From assembly GCF_002914585.1 (NCBI RefSeq), contig NZ_PDDM01000023.1, positions 29,266-93,265 on the forward strand: a stretch of 64,000 nt of DNA. The letters are read 5' to 3'. The position numbers were made by a program, and so were the translations under genes. The notes beneath the pieces are model-generated. The model searched no databases and was not told where the DNA came from. It saw only the letters and a program-made list of their open reading frames with translations. Below, in pieces: positions 45,691-53,535 of the stretch. Position 1 is the first letter of the stretch. Each line of letters starts with the position of its first letter. The stretch is from Pseudanabaena sp. BC1403 (GTDB taxonomy: Bacteria > Cyanobacteriota > Cyanobacteriia > Pseudanabaenales > Pseudanabaenaceae).

Positions 45691-45792
45691 GTCCCTTACT
45701 CGCTAGGGGACGAGATCACCTCATAAAAAGCAGTCCATCAAACAGGCTGCTTTTTTGTTTGCTTCCTCACGCGAACAGACGATCGCCTGAAA
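45691..45792 (+). repeat. Orphan CRISPR repeat fragment plus trailer unit 3
   Basis: 45691-45717 reads TCCCTTACTCGCTAGGGGAC and then GAGATC, an almost intact first two-thirds of the array's repeat including the GACGAG variant. It joins directly to a third copy of the trailer unit (45714-45792) with AAAAAGCAG..CTGCTTTTTT. It lies 1.55 kb beyond the array end. Confidence 0.88.
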
Positions 45793-45877
45793 AGTACAAT
45801 CCAAAATCTCTGATAAAATATAGGTGATGATCGCGGTAGGTAAACTTAAAAACCTATGCATTAGGAGCAGACAGAGC

Positions 45878-46639
45878 GTGACAGTCACTATTCCCATCAA
45901 ATCTATTGACCTAAGACATGGTAGCGCGATCGCCATTCACTCTTTGAGTTGGCGTGATTGTGAAGACATCCTTAATGAGCTAGGTGAAGATCGCCATACT
46001 CGCATTGCATACTATCAAGGCACTTTAGAAATTATGTCCCCCCTATCAAGACATGAACGCCCCCATCGCCTCGCGGGTTATATTGTGACGGCAATTTTAG
46101 ACGCGCAAGGGAGAGATTGGGAAGATTTTGGCTCAACCACCTTTTATCGAAAAGGAATGGCTGGTGTGGAACCTGATACTTGTCTGTATGTTACCAATGC
46201 GGCTTTAGTCCGTGATTGTCAGGAACGTATCGATGTCGATATTTATCCGCCGCCTGATTTAGCGATCGAGTCAGATGTAACTTCTAAGACCTTATTATCT
46301 GCTTACGAAGCGATCGCCGTGCCTGAAGTTTGGATTTATCGTGATGATAGCTTGAAGATATTTTTGCTCACTAATGGACATTATCTAGAGTCAGAGAGTA
46401 GCCTGCTTTTTCCAGATATGGCAATCAAAACGATAATTCCACAGCTTGTAAATCAAGCGATCGCTATCGGAACAAGCGCCATGTTAAGAGAGTTTCGCAA
46501 ATCTCTAATTTGTGGTTACATCGTGACAGATTGTTTTACAAAAGAGGAGTATGAAAATGACTACAGTGATTCAAGCGCCAGTGATAAAGACAGTTACATC
46601 GCAGCAAATGACATTGGCGGAATTTTTGGCAAGCCCTGA
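45878..46639 (+). CDS. Uma2-family protein with read-through C-terminus
   Basis: I choose GTG 45878 (VTVTIPIKSIDL) because AGGAG lies 10 nt upstream; an ATG at 45824 is in frame but gives an odd leader. Uma2 motifs: AYYQGTLEIMSPLSRHE, GVEPDTCLYV and PPDLAIESDVTSKT with the catalytic Asp/Glu, and SAYEAIAVPEVWIYRDD. The normal family end is near MLREFRKSL; the frame then continues for ~40 residues into the next Uma2 gene, overlapping it by 83-89 bp. The extension looks like lost-stop read-through rather than a domain. Confidence 0.82.
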   Translation: MTVTIPIKSIDLRHGSAIAIHSLSWRDCEDILNELGEDRHTRIAYYQGTLEIMSPLSRHERPHRLAGYIVTAILDAQGRDWEDFGSTTFYRKGMAGVEPDTCLYVTNAALVRDCQERIDVDIYPPPDLAIESDVTSKTLLSAYEAIAVPEVWIYRDDSLKIFLLTNGHYLESESSLLFPDMAIKTIIPQLVNQAIAIGTSAMLREFRKSLICGYIVTDCFTKEEYENDYSDSSASDKDSYIAANDIGGIFGKP

Positions 46640-47138
46640 GTCTGATCAGAATTATGAATTTATCGATGGTCAAGCTATAAGAAAAATGTCGCCAAAAAGA
46701 TTTCATGCTTCTTTACAAGCAGAGTTATTGATTTTTTTGCGAACTCTGCTTCAAGGCAAAGGCTTTGTCTATCCAGAATGGGGAATCGTGTTAAAACGCA
46801 ATAATCAGGATTGGTGTCCTGTACCTGATTTGACCTATATTTCGATAGAACGATTACCTAGTGATGTCGGGAATGAGATGTGTCCAGTACCGCCAGAGTT
46901 AGTAATTGAGATTATGTCAGAGGGACAGACTTTTAAGGAATTTGTGGCTAAGGCTGGTGATTATTTGAAAGCTGGGATATTACGAGTATGGGTTATCGAT
47001 CCGATGAGCAGAACTTTGACGTTATTCTATCCCGATCGCCCTCCAGAGACTTATCAAGGCGATCGCCTATTAATCGATGAGTTATTCCCACATTTGGCTG
47101 TGACAGCAGAACAGTTTTTTGTAAAAGCAGGAATTTGA
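46557..47138 (+). CDS. Uma2-family PD-(D/E)XK nuclease-like protein
   Basis: Starts MTTVIQAPVIKT at ATG 46557 (or 46551), preceded by GAGGAG at 46543-46548. Family blocks: MTLAEFLASPESDQNYEFIDG, PVPDLTYISIERLP, PPELVIEIMSEGQTFKEFVAKAGDYLKAGI and RVWVIDPMSRTLTLFY. Its first ~85 bases lie inside the upstream Uma2 gene in another frame, so both are probably expressed from one message. Its function is as unclear as that of the two other Uma2 genes here. Confidence 0.85.
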   Translation: MTTVIQAPVIKTVTSQQMTLAEFLASPESDQNYEFIDGQAIRKMSPKRFHASLQAELLIFLRTLLQGKGFVYPEWGIVLKRNNQDWCPVPDLTYISIERLPSDVGNEMCPVPPELVIEIMSEGQTFKEFVAKAGDYLKAGILRVWVIDPMSRTLTLFYPDRPPETYQGDRLLIDELFPHLAVTAEQFFVKAGI

Positions 47139-47177
47139 AAATCGGAGACAAGTAATTATGATAGGACTTACGCATCT

Positions 47178-47292
47178 GCCCTGCAATAAATTGCGGGCTA
47201 AAAGCTTAAACCTGTTGAAACAGGTTAGTTTGAGGCTTTCTTTAGTCAGTTTTAACTGACTTGAGCTTTGAGCCAAGAACTTTAGTTCTTGG
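47178..47292. repeat. Cluster of four short hairpins
   Basis: Four inverted repeats in series: GCCCTGCAATAAATTGCGGGC (47178-47198, imperfect), AACCTGTTGAAACAGGTT (47209-47226), AGTCAGTTTTAACTGACT (47244-47261) and CCAAGAACTTTAGTTCTTGG (47273-47292). The arrangement looks like a composite cyanobacterial intergenic repeat. It encodes no protein and follows the last Uma2 gene. Confidence 0.75.
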
Positions 47293-47407
47293 TTGATTCT
47301 AGGCATTTTTATAATAAAAGCCCTAGCCTCATCTCATTCAAAGTCGGCTTACATATTGGTAATTGCTTATCGAAATTTGGGAGCTTTTAAAGGAAGTGTC
47401 AGTGGAA

Positions 47408-47443
47408 TCTTCTACTCTCTAGGGAATGCGATCTCATACAAAG
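47408..47443 (+). repeat. Isolated degenerate CRISPR repeat
   Basis: TCTTCTACTCTCTAGGGAAT followed by GCGATC and a decayed tail ending CAAAGC. It lines up over the full 36 nt with the array repeat and preserves the CTACTC, CTAGGG and GCGATC blocks. It lies 3.27 kb past the array end and has no neighbouring repeat. Confidence 0.7.
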
Positions 47444-47474
47444 CATACACCATCCTTCTATATCAGGCTCCCAT

Positions 47475-48230
47475 TCACAATAAAAAAGCGATCGCACACA
47501 ACCCCAACGCCTCAGTCCACTCGACGATCGCACCATAGGTATCGCCAGTATGTCCACCGAGTTGACGGTTGAGCCATGCACCAATGAACCAAGAAAAACT
47601 AAAACCAATTACTGTTAAACCAATTCCCAGATAAAGTGAGTTGTAAAAATAAGCGATCGCTAAATTACCAATCGTTAATAAAATCGCGACTAGCCACACT
47701 TGCCAATGATGCAAATCCTCTTGATGAAATTTGCCTTTGCCGATCGCTTTGAGATAGGGATAAGCCATAATTGCTCGAAGCTGTCCCCATCTTGCCCAAG
47801 CCCAAATGCTGGTTAATATCCAAAATCGCTGATCCTTAATTGCGGCGAGAGCCATAACTTTTAATAGCAAAATCGTGATTCCTGCGATCGCACCAAATGC
47901 GCCAGTGTTACTATCCGCCATCACCTCAAGGCGACGACTAGGATCGGTGACCGCTAGCCCATCGGCTGTATCCATCGCACCATCGAGATGTAACCCACCT
48001 GTGATCAGCAACCCTAGTAAAATCGTGAGTAGCGATCGCAGATATATAAATTCTGGAGCAGGTTTAATTAGTCCTAATCCAAGGTCAAGAGAGGCGATCG
48101 CGCTGCCGATCAAAATGCCGATCAGTGGTGCATAGAGAGCAATTCCTCGAAAATCTAGCGTTCCCTGTGGACGTAAAGGCAAACAAGTATAAAAAATTAG
48201 CGATGCCTGAAATTTTCGCCAATACTGCAT
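47475..48230 (-). CDS. cobS: Adenosylcobinamide-GDP ribazoletransferase (cobalamin synthase)
   Basis: Joins alpha-ribazole to adenosylcobinamide-GDP in the last steps of cobalamin synthesis, in the membrane. 251 residues with about six hydrophobic helices. The conserved acidic loop GGLHLDGAMDTADGLAV and RRLEVMADSNTGAFGAIAG are characteristic of CobS/CobV. Also seen are RWGQLRAIMAYPYLK and the C-terminal QLGGHTGDTYGAIVEWTE. The length is normal. No other cobalamin gene or cobalamin riboswitch is visible nearby. Confidence 0.95.
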   Translation of the reverse strand: MQYWRKFQASLIFYTCLPLRPQGTLDFRGIALYAPLIGILIGSAIASLDLGLGLIKPAPEFIYLRSLLTILLGLLITGGLHLDGAMDTADGLAVTDPSRRLEVMADSNTGAFGAIAGITILLLKVMALAAIKDQRFWILTSIWAWARWGQLRAIMAYPYLKAIGKGKFHQEDLHHWQVWLVAILLTIGNLAIAYFYNSLYLGIGLTVIGFSFSWFIGAWLNRQLGGHTGDTYGAIVEWTEALGLCAIAFLL

Positions 48231-48233
48231 TTT

Positions 48234-48290
48234 AGAAAACCCATAAATTTAGAGGGAGCATAAAGCGCCATTTCTAATTTATGGGTTTTC
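48234..48290. repeat. Imperfect palindrome upstream of cobS
   Basis: GAAAACCCATAAATTT and AAATTATGGGTTTTC-like arms surround a ~20-nt interior. It lies between the divergent cobS and protease genes. Similar A/T-outer palindromes occur elsewhere in the window. Confidence 0.6.
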
Positions 48291-48390
48291 TGCGTCTTAG
48301 GTACTAAAAAATGGGAAATTTGGCTTGAAGAAAGCTAGATTAGTTAGGATAGAGAAAATATTTTTATATAAAAAAGTTTGCATAGACAGC

Positions 48391-49659
48391 ATGATAAAAC
48401 AGCGTCGTATTTGGTCTTGGCTCGTAATTAGTTTAGTAGCGATCGCCGTGCAGTTTTTCTGGATAGGTGGTGCAAATGCTGCGGTGACAGACTATTTGCA
48501 AGAACAAAAGTTTCTGACTAATGTCTGGCAAATAGTTAATCGTTCTTACGTAGACGCTGATTTTAATCATCAAAACTGGTACAAAGTGCGCCGCCAGTTT
48601 ATCAACCGCAAATTTAATAGCCGAGAAGATACCTATACGGCGATTAGGGAAATGCTAGCAACCTTAGACGATCCCTTCACAAGGTTTCTGGAGCCAGACA
48701 AGTTTAAAAGTATGAAAACTAGCACATCAGGCGAATTAACTGGTGTGGGGTTACAAATCGCCGTAGATGAGCCTGATAATAATGTGACCGTGATTTCGCC
48801 GATCGAAGGTTCGCCTGCGGATGTGGCGGGTGTGCGATCGCGCGATCGTATTGTTGCGATCGACAACATTCCGACTAAGGGCTTGAGTCTTGATGAATGT
48901 GCGACCAGAATGCGCGGCAAAATTGGCTCTGAGGTGAAGCTGAGTCTAGAACGTCCTCTGACTGAGGGTAAGGGCTTAGAAAAGCTGGATGTGGTAATTA
49001 AACGCGATCGCATTGCGGTTACGCCAATCATTGCCAAGCTCAACCAAGAAGCAAATCATAAAGTCGGGTATATTCGTTTAAATCAGTTCAATGGTAATGC
49101 CTCTGCGGATATGGAAAAGACGCTGAAGAAGTTTGAAGTTGAAGGTGCGGATCGTTATGTTCTCGATTTGCGTGGTAATCCTGGTGGGCTATTTGATGCT
49201 GGTTTACAGATTGCGCGGATGTGGATTCCTGAAGGAACTGTGGTTTATACCGTTGATCGGCATGGAGTACAGGAGAGTTTTGAAGCAAAAGGCGATGCGA
49301 TTACGACTGATCCCTTAGCTGTGCTTACTGATGGTGGCAGCGCTAGTGCTAGTGAGATTCTGGCAGGTGCTTTGCAAGAGAACGATCGCGCTCAACTTGT
49401 TGGCACAAAGACCTATGGCAAGGGTTTAATTCAATCTCTATATGAATTGGAAGATGGCGCAGGTTTGGCAGTGACGATCGCTAAATACGAGACTCCATTG
49501 CATCACAATATCCATAAGCGCGGCATTATTCCGAATGTGGAAGTTGCACTGACAGAGCCAATTACTCGTAAGCAGCTTGGCACAAATGAAGATCCGCAAT
49601 ATGTAGCAGCTTTATCAGTTCTAAATGGAACTTATAAAAATGTGATTGCGAAATCGTAA
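48391..49659 (+). CDS. Carboxyl-terminal processing protease (S41 family)
   Basis: I choose ATG 48391, which starts an export signal (IKQRRIWSWLVISLVAIAVQFF then GGANA). Upstream in-frame codons from TTG 48325 add only a basic leader. The mature part contains the N-terminal helical domain, a PDZ domain (about 115-200: GVGLQIAVDEPDNNVTVISP and SPADVAGVRSRDRIVAID) and the S41 catalytic domain with Ser in LTDGGSASASEILAGAL and Lys in GTKTYGKG. Cyanobacteria carry several Ctp proteases, one of which matures photosystem II D1. Whether this is CtpA, CtpB or CtpC cannot be decided here. Confidence 0.92.
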   Translation: MIKQRRIWSWLVISLVAIAVQFFWIGGANAAVTDYLQEQKFLTNVWQIVNRSYVDADFNHQNWYKVRRQFINRKFNSREDTYTAIREMLATLDDPFTRFLEPDKFKSMKTSTSGELTGVGLQIAVDEPDNNVTVISPIEGSPADVAGVRSRDRIVAIDNIPTKGLSLDECATRMRGKIGSEVKLSLERPLTEGKGLEKLDVVIKRDRIAVTPIIAKLNQEANHKVGYIRLNQFNGNASADMEKTLKKFEVEGADRYVLDLRGNPGGLFDAGLQIARMWIPEGTVVYTVDRHGVQESFEAKGDAITTDPLAVLTDGGSASASEILAGALQENDRAQLVGTKTYGKGLIQSLYELEDGAGLAVTIAKYETPLHHNIHKRGIIPNVEVALTEPITRKQLGTNEDPQYVAALSVLNGTYKNVIAKS

Positions 49660-49663
49660 AAGA

Positions 49664-49693
49664 TGTAGGGGCAATTCATGAATTGCCCCTACA
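49664..49693. terminator. 30-bp perfect palindrome after the protease gene
   Basis: Fully self-complementary TGTAGGGGCAATTC.. sequence, 5 bp after the stop codon. It shares the AATTCATGAATT core with 16099-16126 and 31651-31700. A terminator role is likely from position, but no T run follows. Confidence 0.6.
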
Positions 49694-49748
49694 TAGAAGT
49701 ACTTCTTCTCGCGCTAATCTACAGCCATAGGCGATCCTTTGATCATAT

Positions 49749-49793
49749 CAAGAAATAGCGGTGCAGGGCGAAGCCCCGCACCGCTATTTCTTG
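49749..49793. repeat. Perfect palindrome, 21-bp arms
   Basis: CAAGAAATAGCGGTGC..GCACCGCTATTTCTTG with the GC-rich tip GGGC gaa GCCC. It lies between the protease and the metal-efflux adaptor gene and insulates the two transcription units. Confidence 0.8.
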
Positions 49794-49843
49794 GTTTTAT
49801 ATATCTATTTCTTTGCTGGGCAGGCAGTATATGATATGCAATA

Positions 49844-49860
49844 TTTCATACTCATTTCAT
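49844..49860 (+). promoter_or_regulatory. TTTCAT-N5-TTTCAT operator upstream of the efflux adaptor
   Basis: Tandem hexamers TTTCAT at 49844-49849 and 49855-49860, one helical turn apart (11-bp period), as for OmpR-family regulators. The same arrangement is found before the RND pump gene at 53519-53535. The likely binder is the response regulator encoded at 57349-58053. Confidence 0.65.
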
Positions 49861-49911
49861 AATCCTCTGAAATACTGACTGAATCTGCAAAATCTATTAG
49901 AACCATTCCCC

Positions 49912-51486
49912 ATGCTGAGACAGTCTATTTCAGGAGTAATGAGTCTGCCACTATGCATCTCTTTAATTACAAATCCCGCTCTAGTTCTTGCTCATGCAGG
50001 ACATGGAAACGAATTTAAAGGCAGTAGTACGACTCAAACCTCAGGGATTTCTGTAGATCAGGAAGTGGCTAAACGTTTGGGTATTAAAACAGAACCAGTC
50101 AAACGTCAGATTCTCAAGTTAGCAATTAAGACAACTGGACAAATTGAGACATTGCCCAGTCAAAAAGCAAAGGTAACGACTCCGATTAAGGGAACGATTT
50201 TAGCTTTATTAGTGGAACCTAATCAAAAGGTCGAGGCTGGTCAACCTGTGGCAATCCTGTCTAGTCCTGAGCTGGCAGGATTACAGGTAGACGCGATCGC
50301 GAAGCAATCAGAAGCAGATGGGAATGCTATGTCGGCGATCGCAAATCTGCAACTAGCCGAACAAAATCTTGCTCGGCAAAAATCTCTAGTCGAAGCCGAT
50401 ATTCAACAAGCTCAAACGGAACTGAATTTAGATAAAGAACGTTACGATCGCGATCGTGAATTATTTACGCAAGGCGCAATCACCAAGCGACAGGTTCAGG
50501 AATCGGAATCTAAATATGTTGCTGCAAAGTCAGCTTTAGCTAAAGCTTCCAGCCGTTTACCTTTGCTAGAAGCAGAGGCGCAAATGAGTCGGGCGGCAGC
50601 GGATGTGCAGGTAGCGCGATCGCGAATTTCTTTGAGTGGTGCGGCTTACGAAGCAAGGCGCAATCAGTTAGGGGCGATCGCTAATCCTGATGGAACGGTG
50701 ACGGTGGTTAGCCCGATTGCTGGTGTAGTTAGCGATCGCGAGGCAACCTTGGGCGAGTCTGTGGAGGAGTCAGGCAAGCCGATTATGACAATTGTGAATG
50801 ATCGCCAAGTAATGGCTTCGGCAAATATCTATGAGAAAGATTTGAGTCAGGTGCGAATTGGTCAAGCTGTACAGGTGAAAGTGGCGGGAGATAATACCAG
50901 TTTTACAGGTAAGGTTACAGCGATCGGGGCAACTATTGATAGTACGACTCGCGTTGTGCCTGTGAAGGCGGAAATCAATAATGCTCAGGGCAAGTTAAAG
51001 GTAGGGATGTTTGCAGATTTAGATATTATTAGCGATCGCGCTTCGCAACCAGTAATCGCAGTTCCCATTGCATCTGTAGTGGAAAGTAACGGCAAGCAAT
51101 TAGTGTTTGTGCAGAATGGAACTAAATATCAGCCTGTCGAAGTTAAGCTTGGGAGAACTTCTGGTGATTTAGTGGAAGTCCAAGATGGCTTGTTTGAAGG
51201 GGATCTAGTAGTTACGCAAAGAGCAAATCAGATTTATGCTCAGTCTTTGCGAGGTGATACTCAAGAGAATAAAGGTAATCCCAATGATGATAATCACAGC
51301 GCTGAGAAAACTGTCTCTAATGTTAGTCAAGGTTGGCTGGTAATTGCGATCGCTTTAGGGGCGATCGGTGGTGGTGCGATCGTGGCTTTGGCTTTTTGGT
51401 TAGGCAGGCGATCGGGTACAAAAATGGTGATTTTGCGAGAACCATCTGATGAGCTATCTAAAATAGGCGATCGCATTGATAGATAA
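49912..51486 (+). CDS. Periplasmic adaptor of a heavy-metal RND efflux system
   Basis: 524-residue membrane-fusion protein. It has a signal-like N-terminus followed by HAGHGNE. Lipoyl/barrel-sandwich halves (VTTPIKGTILALLVEPNQKV; VVSPIAGVVSDREATLGESV) surround a long alpha-hairpin (about 135-225). A beta-barrel follows (VGMFADLDIIS) and then an unusual C-terminal transmembrane helix (LVIAIALGAIGGGAIVALAFWLG). It should connect the RND pump (53589-56681) to an outer-membrane channel. The pump gene normally follows directly; here 2 kb of other genes intervene. It resembles CopB/NrsB-type adaptors of cyanobacteria. Confidence 0.88.
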   Translation: MLRQSISGVMSLPLCISLITNPALVLAHAGHGNEFKGSSTTQTSGISVDQEVAKRLGIKTEPVKRQILKLAIKTTGQIETLPSQKAKVTTPIKGTILALLVEPNQKVEAGQPVAILSSPELAGLQVDAIAKQSEADGNAMSAIANLQLAEQNLARQKSLVEADIQQAQTELNLDKERYDRDRELFTQGAITKRQVQESESKYVAAKSALAKASSRLPLLEAEAQMSRAAADVQVARSRISLSGAAYEARRNQLGAIANPDGTVTVVSPIAGVVSDREATLGESVEESGKPIMTIVNDRQVMASANIYEKDLSQVRIGQAVQVKVAGDNTSFTGKVTAIGATIDSTTRVVPVKAEINNAQGKLKVGMFADLDIISDRASQPVIAVPIASVVESNGKQLVFVQNGTKYQPVEVKLGRTSGDLVEVQDGLFEGDLVVTQRANQIYAQSLRGDTQENKGNPNDDNHSAEKTVSNVSQGWLVIAIALGAIGGGAIVALAFWLGRRSGTKMVILREPSDELSKIGDRIDR

Positions 51487-51506
51487 GGATATATCCTTTT
51501 CTATCG

Positions 51507-51746
51507 CTATGGTTTGCGTGGAATTTGGACAGTTTGAGGTGTTGAACAAATTGGTGGTTTGGTTTGAGCAGATGGTAAATATGGACTGAAGGTATAAACC
51601 AAAATAGGGACAGCGATATGGGTTCCTATATAGGTAAGACTCCTCAATAGGCGACGAGGGATCGCAATGTTAATTTTGTCATCATCATTGGGAGGGTTAG
51701 AAGTCTCAGCGCTTTTACCAGAAATCGATTTGTTTGACATAATCAA
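51507..51746 (-). CDS. Small single-helix membrane protein, uncertain
   Basis: 79 residues with a polar N-terminus (NKSISGKSAETSNPPNDDDK), one hydrophobic helix (YIGTHIAVPILVYTF) and a Pro-rich tail. No family is recognised. It lies tail-to-tail with the adaptor gene, 20 bp away. Codon-like composition is plausible but coding status is unproven. Confidence 0.35.
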   Translation of the reverse strand: MIMSNKSISGKSAETSNPPNDDDKINIAIPRRLLRSLTYIGTHIAVPILVYTFSPYLPSAQTKPPICSTPQTVQIPRKP

Positions 51747-51923
51747 TCCATCATTAATATTTTTAGGCGTTGTTGCTTCGGCACAGCTTTTTTGTGAGCA
51801 AATAGCTATTACCTATGAACAATAGTATATCCAATAAATAGATATACTGTCAATACCTGTAAAATACAAAAATCTACTACACTGATGATCACTATCTGAC
51901 TTTTCAGAAAATCATCGAAGAGT

Positions 51924-52343
51924 ATGACTAAGCACATAACCCAGTTACTTCCTGTTAAGCCTTTAGCTGATCGTGATTCTGTTGCGATCGCTAATGGTGC
52001 TGATAGTTTACAGAAGTTAAAAACTGAAATTTTTTATCTTGATGGTCGAGAAATTCGAGATAAGCAGTCTTTTTTGCAGAAAGTTGCTGAGGTGATGCGG
52101 TTTCCAGATTATTTTGGCTATAACTGGGATGCTTTGGAGGAGTGCATTACAGATTTGGATTGGTGTCCTGCGGCGCGATATATTTTGATATACGACTATC
52201 CAGAAGTGTTTTCAAAAGCGGAGCCTGAAGAATGGAAGATTGCAAATGATATTTTGCGATCGGCTGTGGAGTATTGGCAGGGGAAGGATACGCCTTTGGA
52301 GGTTTTGTTAATTGGGGAAAGCGTTACAGAAAAACCATTGTAG
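51924..52343 (+). CDS. Barstar-family ribonuclease inhibitor
   Basis: 139 residues with the barstar fold signature LDGREIRDKQSFLQKVAEVM and FPDYFGYNWDALEECITDL, the latter being the barnase-binding helix with its Tyr/Asn/Trp/Asp residues. The remainder (ILIYDYPEVFSKAEPEEWKI; PLEVLLIGE) matches the end of the domain. It should bind and block a barnase-like RNase. No barnase homologue is encoded in the window, so it may protect against a foreign toxin. It lies inside an otherwise interrupted metal-efflux cluster, consistent with later insertion. Confidence 0.85.
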   Translation: MTKHITQLLPVKPLADRDSVAIANGADSLQKLKTEIFYLDGREIRDKQSFLQKVAEVMRFPDYFGYNWDALEECITDLDWCPAARYILIYDYPEVFSKAEPEEWKIANDILRSAVEYWQGKDTPLEVLLIGESVTEKPL

Positions 52344-52574
52344 GGGCAGAGCATTCCCGCCACAATCTATAAAATCGTCAGATCCCTCCAATCGGAAATG
52401 CTCTGCCCAAGACCTGAAACATCTACCGATAACCCCTAAATCACCCAAGACCTTAAACATCTACCGATATCTCCAAACCGCAGGGATAATTTATCGGTGA
52501 AAGCGGAGAGGGTTTAGCATTTGCAAATGGAGATTTTGGTGGAGAGTTTAGAAGTATTGCTGCAAATGCTAAAC
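52344..52574. repeat. Compound repeat: two hairpins and a 38-bp tandem duplication
   Basis: GGGCAGAGCATT (52344-52355) pairs with AATGCTCTGCCC (52397-52408). CCCAAGACC, then T/G, then AAACATCTACCGATA recurs at 52406-52431 and 52444-52469 with a 38-bp period. GTTTAGCATTTGCA (52512-52525) pairs with TGCAAATGCTAAAC (52561-52574). I see no coding sequence in this stretch. Confidence 0.8.
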
Positions 52575-52607
52575 CCCTACGGTATCTACATTACAAAATT
52601 TTTTTCC

Positions 52608-53072
52608 TTACCTCGTGGCTCTGCGGGTGGCGAGAATAAAAACCTTGTCGATGCCAATATGAAAGGCAAAACGAGTGAGGCGATAGAAGGTAATCAGCGA
52701 AACGAGCCAATGATTTATTCCTGCTGCTTGCATTCTAGTCCGTGATTCCATCATGTCACTAATCCAGTGCTGCCATTCATCCCACTCTTCAGGATAGACA
52801 TCAAATACTTCTTGAGCGAATGTCTTCATTAGACTAACATCCCATGTTTTGTATTTAATTTGTGATGTTTGCTTCTCTTCAAGTAAGATGTATGGAGTTA
52901 TTGCCATAGATACTATAGGCAAGAGAATAGAAGCAATAATAATTAAAACAACTTTCTTTGAGGATATTGTGGATACCTTACTCCATTGAATCAATAAGAA
53001 ACTACGCATGAACATTAATGTAGCTATTATCAATTTGAATATGTCTTTTAAGATATTCATTGCAATACCCAT
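52608..53072 (-). CDS. Membrane protein coupled to a PadR regulator
   Basis: 154 residues with a hydrophobic N-terminal helix (ILKDIFKLIIATLMFMRSFLL), a second helix (KVVLIIIASILLPIVSMAITPYILL) and a helical Glu/Trp-rich domain (VYPEEWDEWQHWISDMMES). Its start overlaps the end of the padR gene by 16 bp, so the two are translationally coupled. Genes in this position next to PadR repressors usually encode the membrane protein that the repressor controls. The function is unknown. Confidence 0.7.
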   Translation of the reverse strand: MGIAMNILKDIFKLIIATLMFMRSFLLIQWSKVSTISSKKVVLIIIASILLPIVSMAITPYILLEEKQTSQIKYKTWDVSLMKTFAQEVFDVYPEEWDEWQHWISDMMESRTRMQAAGINHWLVSLITFYRLTRFAFHIGIDKVFILATRRATR

Positions 53073-53407
53073 CCCATTGCCATGACAGTTCTCAACCCAC
53101 TTAAAAACACTTCCTTAGCATTAAGAGCGCGACTACCCTCACCCGCAATTACATAATAACGCCGTCTTGCGCCAGTTAACTCCTCTGGAGTTTCATCACC
53201 CCAACGCGAAGTCACAAAACCCTTTTCCTCAAGTTTTTTTAGCGTTGGATATAGCGAACTAAAACCAATCTTGCGCTTGCCATCACTAGCCTTAGTGATC
53301 GCATCAATAATTTCTAAACCATAACGCTCGCGATCGCGCACCGCATATAACACCATTTCTTCAGTGGGCGTAAGGTCTAGGGGATCATCAGACTTTTTGC
53401 GTGCCAT
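53057..53407 (-). CDS. PadR-family transcriptional regulator
   Basis: 116 residues forming the PadR winged helix: TPTEEMVLYAVRDRERYGLEIIDAI, GFSSLYPTLKKLEEKGFVTSRWG and ARRRYYVIAGEGSRAL. The protein has the short form with only a brief C-terminal helix. It heads a two-gene minus-strand unit with the membrane protein and is divergent from the RND pump gene. It may regulate its own operon; the ligand is unknown. Confidence 0.93.
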   Translation of the reverse strand: MARKKSDDPLDLTPTEEMVLYAVRDRERYGLEIIDAITKASDGKRKIGFSSLYPTLKKLEEKGFVTSRWGDETPEELTGARRRYYVIAGEGSRALNAKEVFLSGLRTVMAMGWVLQ

Positions 53408-53518
53408 AACCTAATATACATACAATCTATAACTGATTATACATTAATTAGATATATAGTCTATATCGTAAAAATATTTTTTGAAGCGATTCGGATCGTA
53501 GAGTTTCGGGGATCGTGA

Positions 53519-53535
53519 TTTCATCCTGATTTCAT
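53519..53535 (+). promoter_or_regulatory. TTTCAT-N5-TTTCAT operator upstream of the RND pump
   Basis: TTTCAT at 53519-53524 and 53530-53535, the same spacing as at 49844-49860. It lies 54 bp upstream of the pump start codon. Two identical sites at the two efflux promoters support control by one OmpR-type regulator. Confidence 0.65.

Noticed and set aside
47139..47474. Possible structured RNA or riboswitch for cobS
   Set aside because: The hairpins lie downstream of cobS (minus strand), not in its leader, and lack any cobalamin-box sequence.
52312..52745. Two plus-strand ORFs after the barstar gene
   Set aside because: They overlap the compound repeat and the real minus-strand membrane protein gene; composition looks non-coding.
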